Of a stretch of DNA of 64,000 bases, positions 30,401-39,487 are shown one piece after another. Numbering within the stretch: the stretch's first letter is position 1; each line of letters starts with the position of its first letter. The stretch is taken from the NCBI RefSeq assembly GCF_000427625.1, contig NZ_KE386569.1, positions 2,276,888 to 2,340,887 of the forward strand, written 5' to 3'. The notes beneath the pieces were generated by a model. It was not told where the DNA came from, did not search any database, and saw nothing but the letters and a program-made list of their open reading frames with translations. Source of the DNA: Methylobacter luteus IMV-B-3098 (GTDB lineage: Bacteria; Pseudomonadota; Gammaproteobacteria; Methylococcales; Methylomonadaceae). The position numbers and the translations under genes are program-made.

Positions 30401-32607
30401 AAAAACACCCCAATACCTTCGGCGCCACCCGCGGCATGAACGGCATTGTCTGGTGCAACATGCACTCGCGCAGCCATCCGGCCGAGATCGTCGATTACAG
30501 TCACAAAGCCATACAGTGCGGCAAGAACTGCGGCGATTTGTATAACGCAGGCCTGTCCTACGGACCGTTGATGTGGAATTTGCAGGTACAAGGCAAAAAC
30601 CTGCGCCTGGTTGAAGAAGCCGCCGAGGAATGCCTGCATTTTTCCCGCAAGAACCAGCTGTCATTCTCGGTCGGCCTTGCCGAAGCCGTGCTGGCCGGCT
30701 GGGTGGCGCCGATGAAACCCGACTACCAGCCGGTGGATATGACCGATACGCTGGCGCGATGGGAAACCGACAATTATGTCGCCGCTTCCGGCAGTTATTT
30801 TGCGCTGCTGGGTTTCGCGCAGCATTATCTGGGCGATTACGCGGCGGCGGCAGTGTCCTTGCAAACGGTGGAACGCTATCTGCACGGCCTGACCGATAAC
30901 GTGCTGAAGCGTCTCTGGTATGTCTTCCGTATAGTCAATCGCCTGCGCTGGCCGGAGGATGCCGACTGGCCGGCGCTTGAAGCGGAAATCGCGCCGCTGC
31001 TGGCAGAGTTGGAAACCTGGGCCCGTCTCGGACCGCTGCTGAAGCCCTTTCTGGCCTTTGTTCATGCTGAGATCGCCCGTGCCCGAAACCAGATGCGCGA
31101 AGCGCGCAACTTGTATCTGGATGCCATCGCGATCGCCCAGGCACAAAACTACGGGCTGCTCACCGGTCATTTATACGAAGCCTTGGCCGAGGTGATGACA
31201 GCCGGCAATCTCGGCGATGCCGAACTTTATTACGACGCGGCACGGCGCATGTACCGGATGTGCCGCGCCGACCGCAAAAGCGCATTATTGCAGCAACGTC
31301 ACCCTTATATCGACCATGACAACGCAACCCGCGCCGAAAAAAACGTTGCCTTTGACGTGCAGGCTACTCTGCCGAATCTCGACTTCAATTATCTGATAAA
31401 ATCGGCGCTGGCCCTGTCGGCGGAAGTCGATCTGAATCGGCTCATGCAAAAAATCATGACCGTAGTGCTGGAAAGCTCGGGGGCTCAGCACGGCTACCTG
31501 CTAATCAAAGATAAGGATGAACTGCTGATCGCCGCGGAAAGCCATGTCGGCAAAAAACACATCGTTAATCGCCAGCATCTCAGTCTTAACCAGACCCACA
31601 GCGACATCAGCCACGCCATCGTCAATTACGTGCTGCGCACGCGTAAAAAAGTGCTGCTGCACGATGCGATGACCGAAGGCGAGTTTCAGGATACTCCGGA
31701 AGTGCAAGCGCAAAGGCTACGTTCGGTACTGTGCCTGCCGATCATCAAGCAAAACGAACTCATCGGCCTGCTCTACCTGGAAAATCGGCTGTCGACTGGT
31801 GTATTTACCGCCGAAAAAACCGATATGACCGAACTATTGACCGCCCAGGCTGCAATTTCCCTGGAAAACGCCCGCCTCCTGGAGCAAACCCGGCTGGCCT
31901 ATACAAAACTGCAGGAGAATCAGGAGCACATGCTGCAGATGGAAAAACTCTCGGCACTGGGGACGCTGGTCGGCGGCGTGGCGCATGAGATCAATAATCC
32001 GCTGATGGGCGTGATGAACTTTGTCGAATTCGCCGCGGACAGAAGCCCCGATCAAAAATCAAAGGAAGTGCTCGATCAGGCGCTGCAGCAAATTCACCGC
32101 ATCAAGAAGATTGTCAGCAACATGCTGGTGTTTGTTCACAACAGATCGACACCAAGCGGCAAGTGTCAGATGGTAGAAGTGATCAGGCAAAGTCTGCTGC
32201 TGCTGGAAGGCGAATTGAGCAAAAATAACATAAAGGTTGAGCTTGATGCCGCCGACAATCTGCCGGCCATCCACTGTTGCGCCGACAGTCTGCAGCAGAT
32301 TCTGGTCAATCTGATCATTAATGCCCGCGACGCGCTAGCCGGCAGCCAGCAACCACAAATCAAAATCATAGTCAGGCCCATGGAGAGGATGCTGGAATTG
32401 AGCGTAGCCGATAACGGTTCCGGCATTCCGCAAGATGTGCAAAGCAAAATTTTTGATCCATTTTTTACTACCAAGCCCCCCGGAAAAGGTACCGGCCTGG
32501 GCTTGTCAGTCATCCGCCGTCTGGTTCAGGATATCGGAGGCAGTATACAGGTGGAGAGTTTGCATGGACACGGCTGCTGCATGCGGCTACGATTCCCCCA
32601 TGTTTGA
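27472..32607 (+). CDS. Giant multidomain kinase: Ser/Thr (pseudo)kinase - AAA/TPR - GAF - histidine kinase
   Basis: 1711 residues, predicted cytosolic. Residues about 15-290 form a Ser/Thr kinase fold ([33 protein letters not shown] split over the activation and F-helix region). The catalytic loop reads [11 protein letters not shown], so the usual HRD/HKD aspartate is Gly, and the DFG motif reads DFIT. An AAA ATPase follows (Walker [11 protein letters not shown] near 342, Walker [11 protein letters not shown]), then a long TPR-like helical region, a GAF domain (about 1310-1460), HisKA ([14 protein letters not shown], His near 1505) and HATPase ([33 protein letters not shown]). This is the family called multi-sensor signal transduction multi-kinase. 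The REC-KaiB gene starts about 105 bp downstream and is its likely partner. Confidence 0.9.
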   Translation: MIDIAITKNQPQGASKLGNYIVTEKLGESLQAVVFKGYHRHVPDQPLIIKLLKQLSSWEDQSRHLRQKIERLKVLHDPRVSTPIALESYGNQQFIVQPWFAGQPLNYWAKQQDKLDLKDFFTLACTLADTLQAVHDAGITHGGVKPHNILVQPGTLTLRLTDFITPLDIRDVSHFIYDPEFVRHTLAYTSPEQTGRINYRVDFSTDLYSLGIMFYELLTGQLPFFSSDPLELIHSHLAEETPKVNQLKPQIPQVLADIIAKLTVKQPEKRYQSASGLLADLTRCKQEYTDTGSVSAFTVGQHDRSRRVIFISKMVGRQAESELIQQQYNEVIEGKFRSVFISGLSGIGKTRLIQELQKPLVKNRGYFTSGKFDQYQKNIPYSSLIQALRNLIRIFLTESDVQVQAWRRKILDVVGDDGGVIVDVLPELEFIIGRQPEVPHLPPVEARNRFNNLFGRFLACLASEDNPLVLFIDDLQWCDSATFDFLQNLFDNHHEHPFLFFMGAYRHNEVDSSHPLSKLIRKIQENHSPFAEIRVEALTDADCHEMVAYILNSSLETTANLAEFIAHLTEGNPLFVSESLAWLYNEDLLNTDAEQHWHWDMKRIRDTRMPTSVVELFSSKVSKLPIKTLHILDHCACMGNRFSAEDVALVLDIRIEQLFEDLKPVLNLGMLLENKSDLQFVHDRVQEAVLRQVDAQAKPAIHWRIGNRLLQAVPAGTPLEALDNLFTIAAHLNLGRPADMDPDLAYRLVNINFQAGNKALDALAGDAANDFFQKAHDYLPDNCWQQAYDLTFRIYQRLAKTELMCGRYEKSEVLINYLIEHAVSDLDKAEALAEQTTSLSSFGNFNKAIATANRGLAYFDKPIPEQPEVAQQRMLTLMADIEQQSDVWTTILHMPFTQDRKSKIELAFYSELIPDLYMSGLVPQLYLSAAQSTLHCLQGGMDESVIYSFSIMGLNLGEQGKFEQAFLYQDLAHDLCEKHPNTFGATRGMNGIVWCNMHSRSHPAEIVDYSHKAIQCGKNCGDLYNAGLSYGPLMWNLQVQGKNLRLVEEAAEECLHFSRKNQLSFSVGLAEAVLAGWVAPMKPDYQPVDMTDTLARWETDNYVAASGSYFALLGFAQHYLGDYAAAAVSLQTVERYLHGLTDNVLKRLWYVFRIVNRLRWPEDADWPALEAEIAPLLAELETWARLGPLLKPFLAFVHAEIARARNQMREARNLYLDAIAIAQAQNYGLLTGHLYEALAEVMTAGNLGDAELYYDAARRMYRMCRADRKSALLQQRHPYIDHDNATRAEKNVAFDVQATLPNLDFNYLIKSALALSAEVDLNRLMQKIMTVVLESSGAQHGYLLIKDKDELLIAAESHVGKKHIVNRQHLSLNQTHSDISHAIVNYVLRTRKKVLLHDAMTEGEFQDTPEVQAQRLRSVLCLPIIKQNELIGLLYLENRLSTGVFTAEKTDMTELLTAQAAISLENARLLEQTRLAYTKLQENQEHMLQMEKLSALGTLVGGVAHEINNPLMGVMNFVEFAADRSPDQKSKEVLDQALQQIHRIKKIVSNMLVFVHNRSTPSGKCQMVEVIRQSLLLLEGELSKNNIKVELDAADNLPAIHCCADSLQQILVNLIINARDALAGSQQPQIKIIVRPMERMLELSVADNGSGIPQDVQSKIFDPFFTTKPPGKGTGLGLSVIRRLVQDIGGSIQVESLHGHGCCMRLRFPHV

Positions 32608-32712
32608 GTATTCAAACCCCAATAGACACGACTTGGAACGACTCTGCTGTTTGCGGCTAAGTTTCCCCCCGTGTTTGAGCATTTAAAACCCAATACACAA
32701 AAAAGACGATAT
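32575..32712 (+). repeat. Diverged 70-bp tandem duplication at a gene end
   Basis: The last codons of the giant kinase and its stop (from 32575) recur 70 bp later (from 32645): TGCTGCATGCGGCTA against TGCTGTTTGCGGCTA, then TTCCCCC, TGTTTGAG and CCCAATA in both. The second copy forms the leader of the REC-KaiB gene. Confidence 0.65.
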
Positions 32713-33414
32713 ATGGTAAGTAAAATTCTGGTAATAGACGACGATCCTGCGGTGCGCGGCGCCTTCAGACTGATCCTGGAAAATGACAACTTCTCGGTTC
32801 GCGAAGCCGAGAACGGATTGCAAGGCATCGAAATGACCCTTGCCGAACGTCCCGATTTGATTTTTCTTGATCTGCGCATGCCCGGCATTGATGGAGTGGA
32901 AACCTTGCGCCGTCTGAAAGCCATTGATGAAGCGCTGAACATTTATATCGTCACCGCCTTTGCCTCCGAATACATGGAGCAACTGAAGGACATACATGAG
33001 GAAGGCTTTCAGTTCGAACTGGCCAGCAAGCCGCTGTCTTCCGAACAAATTCGCAATATCGCCCAGATTGCCCGTAATGCCTCTCCTCAGCAAGTACGGC
33101 GCGCAACGCAGCATAAACTGGTTCTAACCCTGTACGTGGTATCGTTGAACAACGAAACCCGCCGTATGGTCGAGCAGATTACCGTTGCGCTCGCCAAACT
33201 TTACGACCCCGGACAGTGGGTTTTGGACGTCGTCGAAGTATTGGGCATGCCGGAAAAAGCGCTGGAAAAAGACGTGTTTGCGACGCCGATGCTGGTGCGC
33301 GATGTGCCGGAACCCGTGCTGAAACTGCTCGGCGATCTGTCGCGGGTACCTTCAATCATTGCAGCCATTACTACCGAAGCTAAAGGAATCGGCGTACAAA
33401 CCATCATCGTTTAA
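32713..33414 (+). CDS. Response regulator with KaiB-like output domain (REC-KaiB)
   Basis: 233 residues from the ATG at 32713. Residues 4-118 are a receiver: ILVIDDDPAVRG gives the acidic pocket, FLDLRMPGIDG the phosphoacceptor Asp53, and ASKPLS the Lys106. Residues about 135-219 match KaiB: LVLTLYVVSLNNETRRMVEQI, WVLDVVEVLGMPEKA, FATPMLVRDVPEPVLKLLGDLS. KaiB is the thioredoxin-like, fold-switching component of the cyanobacterial clock, and KaiB-like domains also occur in SasA sensor domains and in stand-alone bacterial proteins. No KaiC is in this window. The receiver suggests that phosphorylation by a neighbouring kinase controls the KaiB domain. It lies between two kinase genes on the same strand. 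Confidence 0.88.
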   Translation: MVSKILVIDDDPAVRGAFRLILENDNFSVREAENGLQGIEMTLAERPDLIFLDLRMPGIDGVETLRRLKAIDEALNIYIVTAFASEYMEQLKDIHEEGFQFELASKPLSSEQIRNIAQIARNASPQQVRRATQHKLVLTLYVVSLNNETRRMVEQITVALAKLYDPGQWVLDVVEVLGMPEKALEKDVFATPMLVRDVPEPVLKLLGDLSRVPSIIAAITTEAKGIGVQTIIV

Positions 33415-33430
33415 GCAAACTTATCGCACT

Positions 33431-35248
33431 ATGGCAGCCCCTTCCTCCAAGCTTGACCTGATTCTCGACACCATCACTGATGGTGTTTTGGTTGTAAACA
33501 CCCAAGGTGTCGTGCTCTATGCCAACCAGGCTGCCGAAGTCTTGCTGGCACGCAGTCCGATAATAGGTCAATCATTGGCGATTCCACTCAATCCTGATAA
33601 AAACAGCCATCAGGATATTAATCTGATCCGCCCGAACGGACTCGCCTGGGCAGAAATGCGTTCCTCGCCGCTGGAATGGGATGGACAACCCGGCTACGTC
33701 ATCGCCCTACGCGATATTACCGAACGCAAGCACATGGAGCTGGAACGGCAAAAATTCGTTTCACTGGCCGAAAACAGCATGGAATTCATCGGCATGTGCG
33801 ACATGAATTTCAATCCATTCTACATCAATGAAGCCGGCATGCGCCTGATCGGCCTCGACAACATGGAACAATGCGTCCAAACGCCAATCCAGGCGTTTTT
33901 TTTTCCTGAAGACCAGCGATTCATCCTTGATGAATTCTTCCCGCGCGTTGTGCGCGAGGGCCACGCTGATGTAGAAATCAGGTTCCGCCACTTCAAGACC
34001 GGCGCCCCCATCTGGATGATCTACAACGTGTTCTTCATCAAAGACAATACCGGCGAGCCAGTTGGTATCGCCACTGTGAGCCGTGATATCTCCGAGCGCA
34101 AGCAGGCCGAAGCGGCCTTGCGCGAAGCCGATCAACGCAAGGATGAATTCCTTGCCATGCTGGCCCACGAACTGCGCAATCCGCTGGCGCCGATCAGCAA
34201 CGCCGTGCAAATCATGAAGCGCTCCAGCCTGGACGAAACGCGACAGGCCTGGTGTTACAACGTCATCGGTCGCCAGGTCGAACACCTGGTCCGGCTGGTC
34301 GATGACCTGCTGGATGTCTCGCGCATCAGCCGCGGCAAGATCGAACTCAAGAAGGAGCCTCTCGCGGTAGCGGCTATCGTGCAGCGGGCGGTGGAAACCA
34401 GTCAGCCGCTGATCGAGGCTCGCCGTCATGCATTCACCGTACACCTGCCGCCTGAACCTGTCTATGTCGAAGGCGACCTGGTCCGGCTGTCGCAAGTCGT
34501 CTCGAACCTGCTCAACAATGCCGCCAAGTATACCGACGCAGGTGGCTGCATCAGTCTGAGCGTTGAACAAGCGGACAATAAGGTCTTCATCCGGGTCCGC
34601 GACAACGGCCGGGGCATCGATCCTTCGGCATTACCTGGCCTGTTTCAACTGTTCTATCAAGTGGACCGCACCATCGACCGCGCGGAAGGCGGTTTGGGCA
34701 TTGGCCTCTCGCTGGTCAAAAGCCTGGTGACGATGCACGGCGGCGAGGTTGGGGCCTACAGCGAAGGTCGCGGCCAAGGCAGCGAATTTGTCATCCGTCT
34801 GCCCTGCCTGCGGGAATCATTGGTTTGCCCGGTTCTCTATCCGGCAGATTCGAAGCCGGATGAAGGTTCGCTCCGCATTCTGGTGGTCGACGATAACCGC
34901 GATGCCGCCCAGAGTCTGTCCCTGTTGCTGAGCAGCGAAGGGCACGAGGTATTGCTGGCTTACGATGGCTATACGGCCCTGGAAGCCGCGCTGGCTGAAC
35001 GGCCGCAGGTCGTGCTGCTCGATATCGGTCTGCCCGGTATGGATGGCTACGCGGTTGCGCGGGCGCTCAGGCAACATCCCGCATTGAAAATGACGCATCT
35101 GATCGCCCTGAGCGGCTATGGGCGTCAAGTGGATTATGAACAGGCGAGAACAGCCGGATTCAACGGTTATTTGACCAAACCGGTCGATTTTGACGAACTA
35201 CTGTGTGCCCTGACCCAGCCATCATTTCCCGACCGAATACCAGGTTAA
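33431..35248 (+). CDS. Cytosolic hybrid histidine kinase (PAS-PAS-HisKA-HATPase-REC)
   Basis: 605 residues from the ATG at 33431, 16 bp after the REC-KaiB stop. Two PAS domains (about 5-120 and 120-245), each ending in a DITERK/DISERK linker, precede HisKA ([15 protein letters not shown]), HATPase ([30 protein letters not shown]) and a receiver ([29 protein letters not shown]). No membrane helix or signal peptide is seen, so it should sense an internal signal. From about residue 236 to the end it is nearly identical to the hybrid kinase at 23708-26926, in DNA as well as protein. It is probably cotranscribed with REC-KaiB and may phosphorylate it. Confidence 0.9.
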   Translation: MAAPSSKLDLILDTITDGVLVVNTQGVVLYANQAAEVLLARSPIIGQSLAIPLNPDKNSHQDINLIRPNGLAWAEMRSSPLEWDGQPGYVIALRDITERKHMELERQKFVSLAENSMEFIGMCDMNFNPFYINEAGMRLIGLDNMEQCVQTPIQAFFFPEDQRFILDEFFPRVVREGHADVEIRFRHFKTGAPIWMIYNVFFIKDNTGEPVGIATVSRDISERKQAEAALREADQRKDEFLAMLAHELRNPLAPISNAVQIMKRSSLDETRQAWCYNVIGRQVEHLVRLVDDLLDVSRISRGKIELKKEPLAVAAIVQRAVETSQPLIEARRHAFTVHLPPEPVYVEGDLVRLSQVVSNLLNNAAKYTDAGGCISLSVEQADNKVFIRVRDNGRGIDPSALPGLFQLFYQVDRTIDRAEGGLGIGLSLVKSLVTMHGGEVGAYSEGRGQGSEFVIRLPCLRESLVCPVLYPADSKPDEGSLRILVVDDNRDAAQSLSLLLSSEGHEVLLAYDGYTALEAALAERPQVVLLDIGLPGMDGYAVARALRQHPALKMTHLIALSGYGRQVDYEQARTAGFNGYLTKPVDFDELLCALTQPSFPDRIPG

Positions 35249-35271
35249 GCCCGTCCTTGTGTCTCTAATGG

Positions 35272-35303
35272 ATCAGGGCAAAATTGATCTTGCCCTGATT
35301 TTA
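35272..35303 (+). terminator. Rho-independent terminator of the signalling cluster
   Basis: A perfect 10-bp stem, ATCAGGGCAA and TTGCCCTGAT, with an 8-nt loop is followed directly by TTTAT. It sits 24 bp after the hybrid kinase stop on the plus strand. Confidence 0.8.
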
Positions 35304-35640
35304 TAGACGCTCGACTCAGCGATTTTTTTTGTTTCAAAAGCTTCCGGGCTGAGATAGCCTAGTTGGGAGTGAAGCCTTTTGCGATGGTAATACACCTCAA
35401 ACCAGTCGAACACTTGATGCTTAGCATCTGCTCGGGTTAGAAATCGCTCACCATGAACCGCTTCGACTTTGAAGCTATGGTTCCAGCTTTCCATGGCCGC
35501 ATTATCGTAACAGGCCTTTTTTACTCATACTGCAAATCAATGGGTATTTTGAGATCAGTCGCCGGTAAGCGGCACAACAATACTAGCCGCCCCGGTCAGC
35601 ATGAACGATCGCCTCTTTCGGCCTGTGGCGATAGCGCTCC
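35273..35640 (-). pseudogene. IS3-family transposase (OrfB) remnant
   Basis: On the minus strand a frame reads EAIVHADRGG, an in-frame TAG where Gln is expected, then YCCAAYRRLISKYPLICSMSKK, a one-base shift at an A-run, and then CYDNAAMESWNHSFKVEAVHGE through YYHRKRLHSQLGYLSPEAFE. This is the C-terminal half of an IS3-type integrase domain, including the Asp (HADRGG) and the Glu region (MESWNHSFKVE). It has a stop, a frameshift and no N-terminus, so it is dead. Confidence 0.8.
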
Positions 35641-35663
35641 GAATCGTCAGTTCGATTGAAATT

Positions 35664-36089
35664 TCATGGGTTTTTCTTTACCAGATCGGCACAGCCGATA
35701 GTGGCGTCCGATCCAGACTCAGCATAGCAGGCGCTGACATGATCCTTGCTCAGAATACGGCCATGATTATAGCCTTTGCTATCCGCGCCAACCCAGGTAA
35801 ATGATGTGTTATCAGGATAAATAACCCCAAAAAAGTGTTTAGTCCCGGCCGAAAAAGTGAAGTGTCCTTTGAATATGCGCCCTTTCTGCTCGGAAATTTC
35901 GACCGTTTTAACCCAGCTTGAATGTCCCTTTTGTTCTGAATAAGTAGTGTTTTCTCCGGTCCAGACACCGACCAGATTGGGGATATCTTCTTTTTGCTGC
36001 TCTGAAAAACAGGCCGGACTGCCGATCAGGGTTGAGGCAAGCAGGATCATTCGTGGCGAAAACGTGAAGGTCTTTTTTAAGTTTTGCAT
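35664..36089 (-). CDS. Exported protein of unknown function at the end of the mxa operon
   Basis: 141 residues from the ATG at 36089, 2 bp after the mxaL stop; a TTG at 36095 would overlap mxaL by 4 bp like the other junctions in this operon. The N-terminus is a signal peptide (SPRMILLASTLIGSPACFS), possibly with a weak lipobox before Cys. The mature part has VGVWTGENTTYSEQKG, FKGHFTFSAGTKHFFGVIYPD and HVSACYAESGSDATIGCADL, a beta-rich, lipocalin-like pattern with three cysteines. No family is recognised. Its composition is AT-richer than the mxa genes. Its position makes a role in methanol dehydrogenase maturation conceivable, but it may be an unrelated passenger. Confidence 0.65.
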   Translation of the reverse strand: MQNLKKTFTFSPRMILLASTLIGSPACFSEQQKEDIPNLVGVWTGENTTYSEQKGHSSWVKTVEISEQKGRIFKGHFTFSAGTKHFFGVIYPDNTSFTWVGADSKGYNHGRILSKDHVSACYAESGSDATIGCADLVKKNP

Positions 36090-36091
36090 AG

Positions 36092-37063
36092 TCAAACTCT
36101 GGTTATTGCTCTATGTAAGTATCGTTTAAACAGGCCGCCGTAAATCGGCAGCAGCAGCGCCAGCGCCGCGACGGCCGCTTTCCAGCGCACATCGGCGTCC
36201 ACCGGTTTCTGTACGGCGAAATCGGGCGTTTGCAGGGCCTCGTTCAAGGCATCGATATCGGTCAGCCGGTGATAGCGCAGGCCTGCCTCCGACGCCAGCT
36301 GTTGCAGATACGGCTCGCGCAGGGAAGCCAGGTGTTCGCTGCCCGTCGCCGCCTCCCGGCCGAACGGCGCGTTGCGGGCGTCGTAGCCTTCGATTTTTTC
36401 GGGATTGAGGTTGGACTCGCCGAACGAGGAACGGTGCGGCACATCCTCGGCGCTGTAAAAGCCGGCAGGTTCGCCGTTGGCGTTGAATTTCGGGATGGGC
36501 ACGGGCTGCAGGCCGCCGACGCCGAGAATCATGCCGTCCAGCTTGCCCTTGATAGCCGAAAAATCGCTGCGATAGCGCGGATTGACGGGCGGGGCTTCCT
36601 GTCCGTCCGTCACAAACACCACCCTGGAATCGTTGTTTTGCAGGATTTCCAGCGCGCTGAGCAGGCCGCCGGCGATCCGGCTGTCCGCCGCCCAGGCCAT
36701 GCGCCAGTCCAGTTCGGCGATGGCCGCATCCAGCTCGGCGAAGCCCGAGCAGACTTCGATCGGCTCGAACATCAGGGTCGAGCGCCGCTCGGTAAACACG
36801 CCCAGGCCGACTTTCGACTGGCACGGCAGCTTCGGCAGCAATTCGCGCAGTGTCTGTTTGACATACTGCAGACGGCTGACGGAGCTGTCGTCCAGCCGGT
36901 AGTCCTGCGCGTTCATGCTGCGGGTAATATCGACGATGAAGGCCAGGTTATAGACCGGACGCTTCTGCCGCTCACGGGGATGCGCGAACAGCGCCAGCAT
37001 GGCGGTCAGCGCCAGGACCAGGCACCAGAAGCGGTAATCCTTGTGCACGCCGGAAAAGCTCAT
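36092..37063 (-). CDS. mxaL: Methanol dehydrogenase maturation protein MxaL (VWA domain)
   Basis: 323 residues from the ATG at 37063. One membrane helix near the N-terminus (WCLVLALTAMLALFAH) is followed by a von Willebrand A domain with the metal-site motif FIVDITRSMNAQD and VVFVTDGQEAPP, and a second helix close to the end (AAVAALALLLPIYGGLF). In methylotrophs mxaA, mxaC, mxaK and mxaL are needed to insert calcium into methanol dehydrogenase. The start overlaps the mxaK stop by one base (TGATG). Confidence 0.85.
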   Translation of the reverse strand: MSFSGVHKDYRFWCLVLALTAMLALFAHPRERQKRPVYNLAFIVDITRSMNAQDYRLDDSSVSRLQYVKQTLRELLPKLPCQSKVGLGVFTERRSTLMFEPIEVCSGFAELDAAIAELDWRMAWAADSRIAGGLLSALEILQNNDSRVVFVTDGQEAPPVNPRYRSDFSAIKGKLDGMILGVGGLQPVPIPKFNANGEPAGFYSAEDVPHRSSFGESNLNPEKIEGYDARNAPFGREAATGSEHLASLREPYLQQLASEAGLRYHRLTDIDALNEALQTPDFAVQKPVDADVRWKAAVAALALLLPIYGGLFKRYLHRAITRV

Positions 37064-37623
37064 CAAGGCAGGCCTCTGGGAAAGCCCGGCACGGTCGTCC
37101 ACGGCTGCGATTTGCGGTTGTCGGGGCTGTCGTCCTTGATGGTCACCCGGTCCATTTCCGGCAGCAGGCGCATGGCGACCTCGAGGTTGTATTTGGCGTC
37201 CCAGAACCGGCTGTCCAGCGCCAGCGCCTGCCGGTAAGCCTGCTTCGCCAGCCCCGCCAGCGGCAGCGCTTCATTGAAATTTTTAGCTTCGGCCTGTTCA
37301 ACCGCCTGCTCCAGATAGACGTTGCCGAGGTTGTAGCGAATTTTGGCCTGCAGCGCACGATCGCCCGCATCCATGATCAGGCTCAGCGTCGCCAGGGCCT
37401 CGTCGTAACGGTGCTTGCTCTTGAAGTAAACCGCTCTCGCCAGCCTGACTTCCGGTTTCGCGCCGACCAGTTTTTCGATATCGATATCATGGCCCGAAGC
37501 CAGTTGCTCCATCCAGGCGTTTTCCCGGTCGATCCGGTACAGCGCCCACAGTTCATAAAAAACGGCGAAGCTGCTCGCCATCAGCACGCCCCACAGCGCG
37601 GCGTTTCTCAAGGTTCTTGTCAC
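37063..37623 (-). CDS. mxaK: Methanol dehydrogenase maturation protein MxaK
   Basis: 186 residues. A single N-terminal membrane helix (AALWGVLMASSFAVFYELWAL) anchors a periplasmic region with TPR-like repeats (RLARAVYFKSKHRYDEALATL; IRYNLGNVYLEQAVE; AYRQALALDSRFWDAKYNLEV). It overlaps mxaC by four bases (ATGA) and mxaL by one. MxaK is part of the MxaACKL set required for calcium incorporation, probably as a scaffold. Confidence 0.85.
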   Translation of the reverse strand: MTRTLRNAALWGVLMASSFAVFYELWALYRIDRENAWMEQLASGHDIDIEKLVGAKPEVRLARAVYFKSKHRYDEALATLSLIMDAGDRALQAKIRYNLGNVYLEQAVEQAEAKNFNEALPLAGLAKQAYRQALALDSRFWDAKYNLEVAMRLLPEMDRVTIKDDSPDNRKSQPWTTVPGFPRGLP

Positions 37624-38600
37624 CTTCTTACCTCACACAATTTCAAAGCCAGCAACGCCAGCATCAATCCGGCGGCCCACTGGTAACAGAGCGCCGACAA
37701 ATCCTGTCTGGGGATGCGTTCGCGATAATGCCGGGGCAGGTGTTCCAGTCGGTCGATATCGGCGATGGCTTTCTGCATGGCGTCCGGGCTTTCCGCTTCA
37801 TAAGCCTGATAGGGAATGTTCAGGCTGGTGAAAAACAGGTGCAGATAGCGCTCCGGCATGGCCTCGGCGTTGTCGTTGCGCGAGTCCGTCGGCAATTCGT
37901 AAATGCCGGGGCTGTTGGCCGTGCGCAGAAAAATCCAGTACAGGCGGATCTGCTGCTGCTTGAACCATTGCCGAAGCTGCAGTTCGCTGTCCGGATCGAT
38001 GGCCGCGGCCCCGTCGGACACCAGCAGCACGATGCGCGAGCCGGTCAGCTCCCGGTTGTCGAAAAAGGACATGGCCATGGCCAGGCCCTTGCTGATATTG
38101 GTATAGGCGAGCGCGGGCGCGGCGGTAGCGTTGATGGCCGCCTGGATCGCCTGTTTGTTTTCCGTCAGCGGCAGCACAAACAGCGGCGAGGTGCTGTATT
38201 CGGCGATGCCGAGCATGTCGTGCGGGCGCCCGGCGACGAACTCGGTCAGCAGGCGCCGCGCCGCCGCGGCCTTGGATTCTTCCGCGCTATCCGGCGCCTT
38301 GCCGGCGAAGGTGTTGTCCATGCTGTTGCTGCGGTCCAGCAACAGGACGATGTTGGCGCCGTGGCCGATGCGTTCGATGCTTTGCTCGGTCCGGTGCAGG
38401 CCGGCCAGGCCCAGCACCAGCGCCGCGATCGTCGCCATGCCGAGTATGCGCAGCAAAGTGGTCAGCCCGGCGGAAACGGCATCGGGCGGCAGCATCGCCA
38501 GCCACGGATAAGGGCTGAGCCGCACCCCGTCATCGAACAGGGGCCACAGCATGAACAGCAGGCCCGCCAGGACCCACGGCGTTTCGACGGCAAAATTCAT
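37620..38600 (-). CDS. mxaC: Methanol dehydrogenase maturation protein MxaC (VWA domain)
   Basis: 326 residues from the ATG at 38600, which overlaps the mxaA stop by four bases. Two N-terminal membrane helices (WVLAGLLFMLWPLF; LGMATIAALVLGLAGL) precede a VWA domain with IVLLLDRSNSMDN at the MIDAS position and ELTGSRIVLLVSDGAAAID, then a C-terminal helix (AAGLMLALLALKL). MxaC works with MxaL, MxaA and MxaK in calcium insertion. Upstream frame before 38600 lies within mxaA and was discarded. Confidence 0.87.
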   Translation of the reverse strand: MNFAVETPWVLAGLLFMLWPLFDDGVRLSPYPWLAMLPPDAVSAGLTTLLRILGMATIAALVLGLAGLHRTEQSIERIGHGANIVLLLDRSNSMDNTFAGKAPDSAEESKAAAARRLLTEFVAGRPHDMLGIAEYSTSPLFVLPLTENKQAIQAAINATAAPALAYTNISKGLAMAMSFFDNRELTGSRIVLLVSDGAAAIDPDSELQLRQWFKQQQIRLYWIFLRTANSPGIYELPTDSRNDNAEAMPERYLHLFFTSLNIPYQAYEAESPDAMQKAIADIDRLEHLPRHYRERIPRQDLSALCYQWAAGLMLALLALKLCEVRR

Positions 38601-39487
38601 TTGCTGCCCCGTTCGATCTCGCGGCAGGTCGCGCAGAGCTTTCTGAGCCGGCCCAGAGCTTCCACGCCGGACTCGGCTTCGCCGGCGAAGAAATAGCGGT
38701 TGGAGCAGTTGAAGAACCATTCCAGCTGGTCGCCGAGTTGCCGGTATTGCGGATGCTGCCGGTAAAAGCCGGCCAGCTTGTGCTTGAACAGCGGCTGACG
38801 GTTCAGCGCGTTCAGGGCCTCATGGAACACCGTCAGGCCCTGCTCCAGTTCTTGACCCGACAGGCGCGCCAGTTTCCCGCCGGCGCGCTTGAAGATGCTG
38901 CGCCGCGGCAGCCCCGGCAGATAGCCGTACAGATAGGCCAGACCGCCCCCGCTAGCCAAGGCGATCAGGCCGGCGACGATCATGCCGAGCACCGGGCCGT
39001 CGGTCCGCAGTGCGGGCGGCATGGCGTCGGAACGCTTGTATTCGCCGGACTCATCCAGTCTTATAGCCAGCCCACGTAGGGGCGACAGGGTAAAAGGCCA
39101 GGCCGGCACGGCCTGTTCGGCGGTCTTGTCGCCTTGCCCGAGCACGAGATTGAAGCCCGGAATGGTCAGCATTTTGACTTCATTAGGGGCATAGAAGACC
39201 TGATAGGTCAGGTCGATCGTGTAACGGAAACCGCCGCCGGTCTTGCTTTCTTCGACCTTGATGTCATTGAGATTCAGCCAGCGGTTGAGCGCGCCCTGCC
39301 GGGGCAGGCTGCCGGCTTGCAGCTTGACTCCGTTGCGGGTTTCGACCCGGATGCGATGCTGAATCTCGTCTCCGATGACATACCCGAACGGGCGCGGCGC
39401 GAGCAGTTCGACCTCGCCGACAGACGATTTGTCCGAACAGCCGAGCAGCGACAGCGCCAGCAGGATGCCGGTCAATAGGGTTCTCAT
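38597..39487 (-). CDS. mxaA: Methanol dehydrogenase maturation protein MxaA
   Basis: 296 residues from the ATG at 39487. The N-terminus is a lipoprotein signal (LLTGILLALSLLGCSD, Cys at residue 17). A periplasmic beta-rich part (VIGDEIQHRIRVETRNG; NLVLGQGDKTAEQAVPAWPF) is followed by one membrane helix (VLGMIVAGLIALASGGGLAYLYG) and a cytoplasmic helical tail (FHEALNALNRQPLFKHKLAGF). MxaA is required to put calcium into the active site. Both ends overlap neighbours by ATGA. Confidence 0.87.
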   Translation of the reverse strand: MRTLLTGILLALSLLGCSDKSSVGEVELLAPRPFGYVIGDEIQHRIRVETRNGVKLQAGSLPRQGALNRWLNLNDIKVEESKTGGGFRYTIDLTYQVFYAPNEVKMLTIPGFNLVLGQGDKTAEQAVPAWPFTLSPLRGLAIRLDESGEYKRSDAMPPALRTDGPVLGMIVAGLIALASGGGLAYLYGYLPGLPRRSIFKRAGGKLARLSGQELEQGLTVFHEALNALNRQPLFKHKLAGFYRQHPQYRQLGDQLEWFFNCSNRYFFAGEAESGVEALGRLRKLCATCREIERGSK

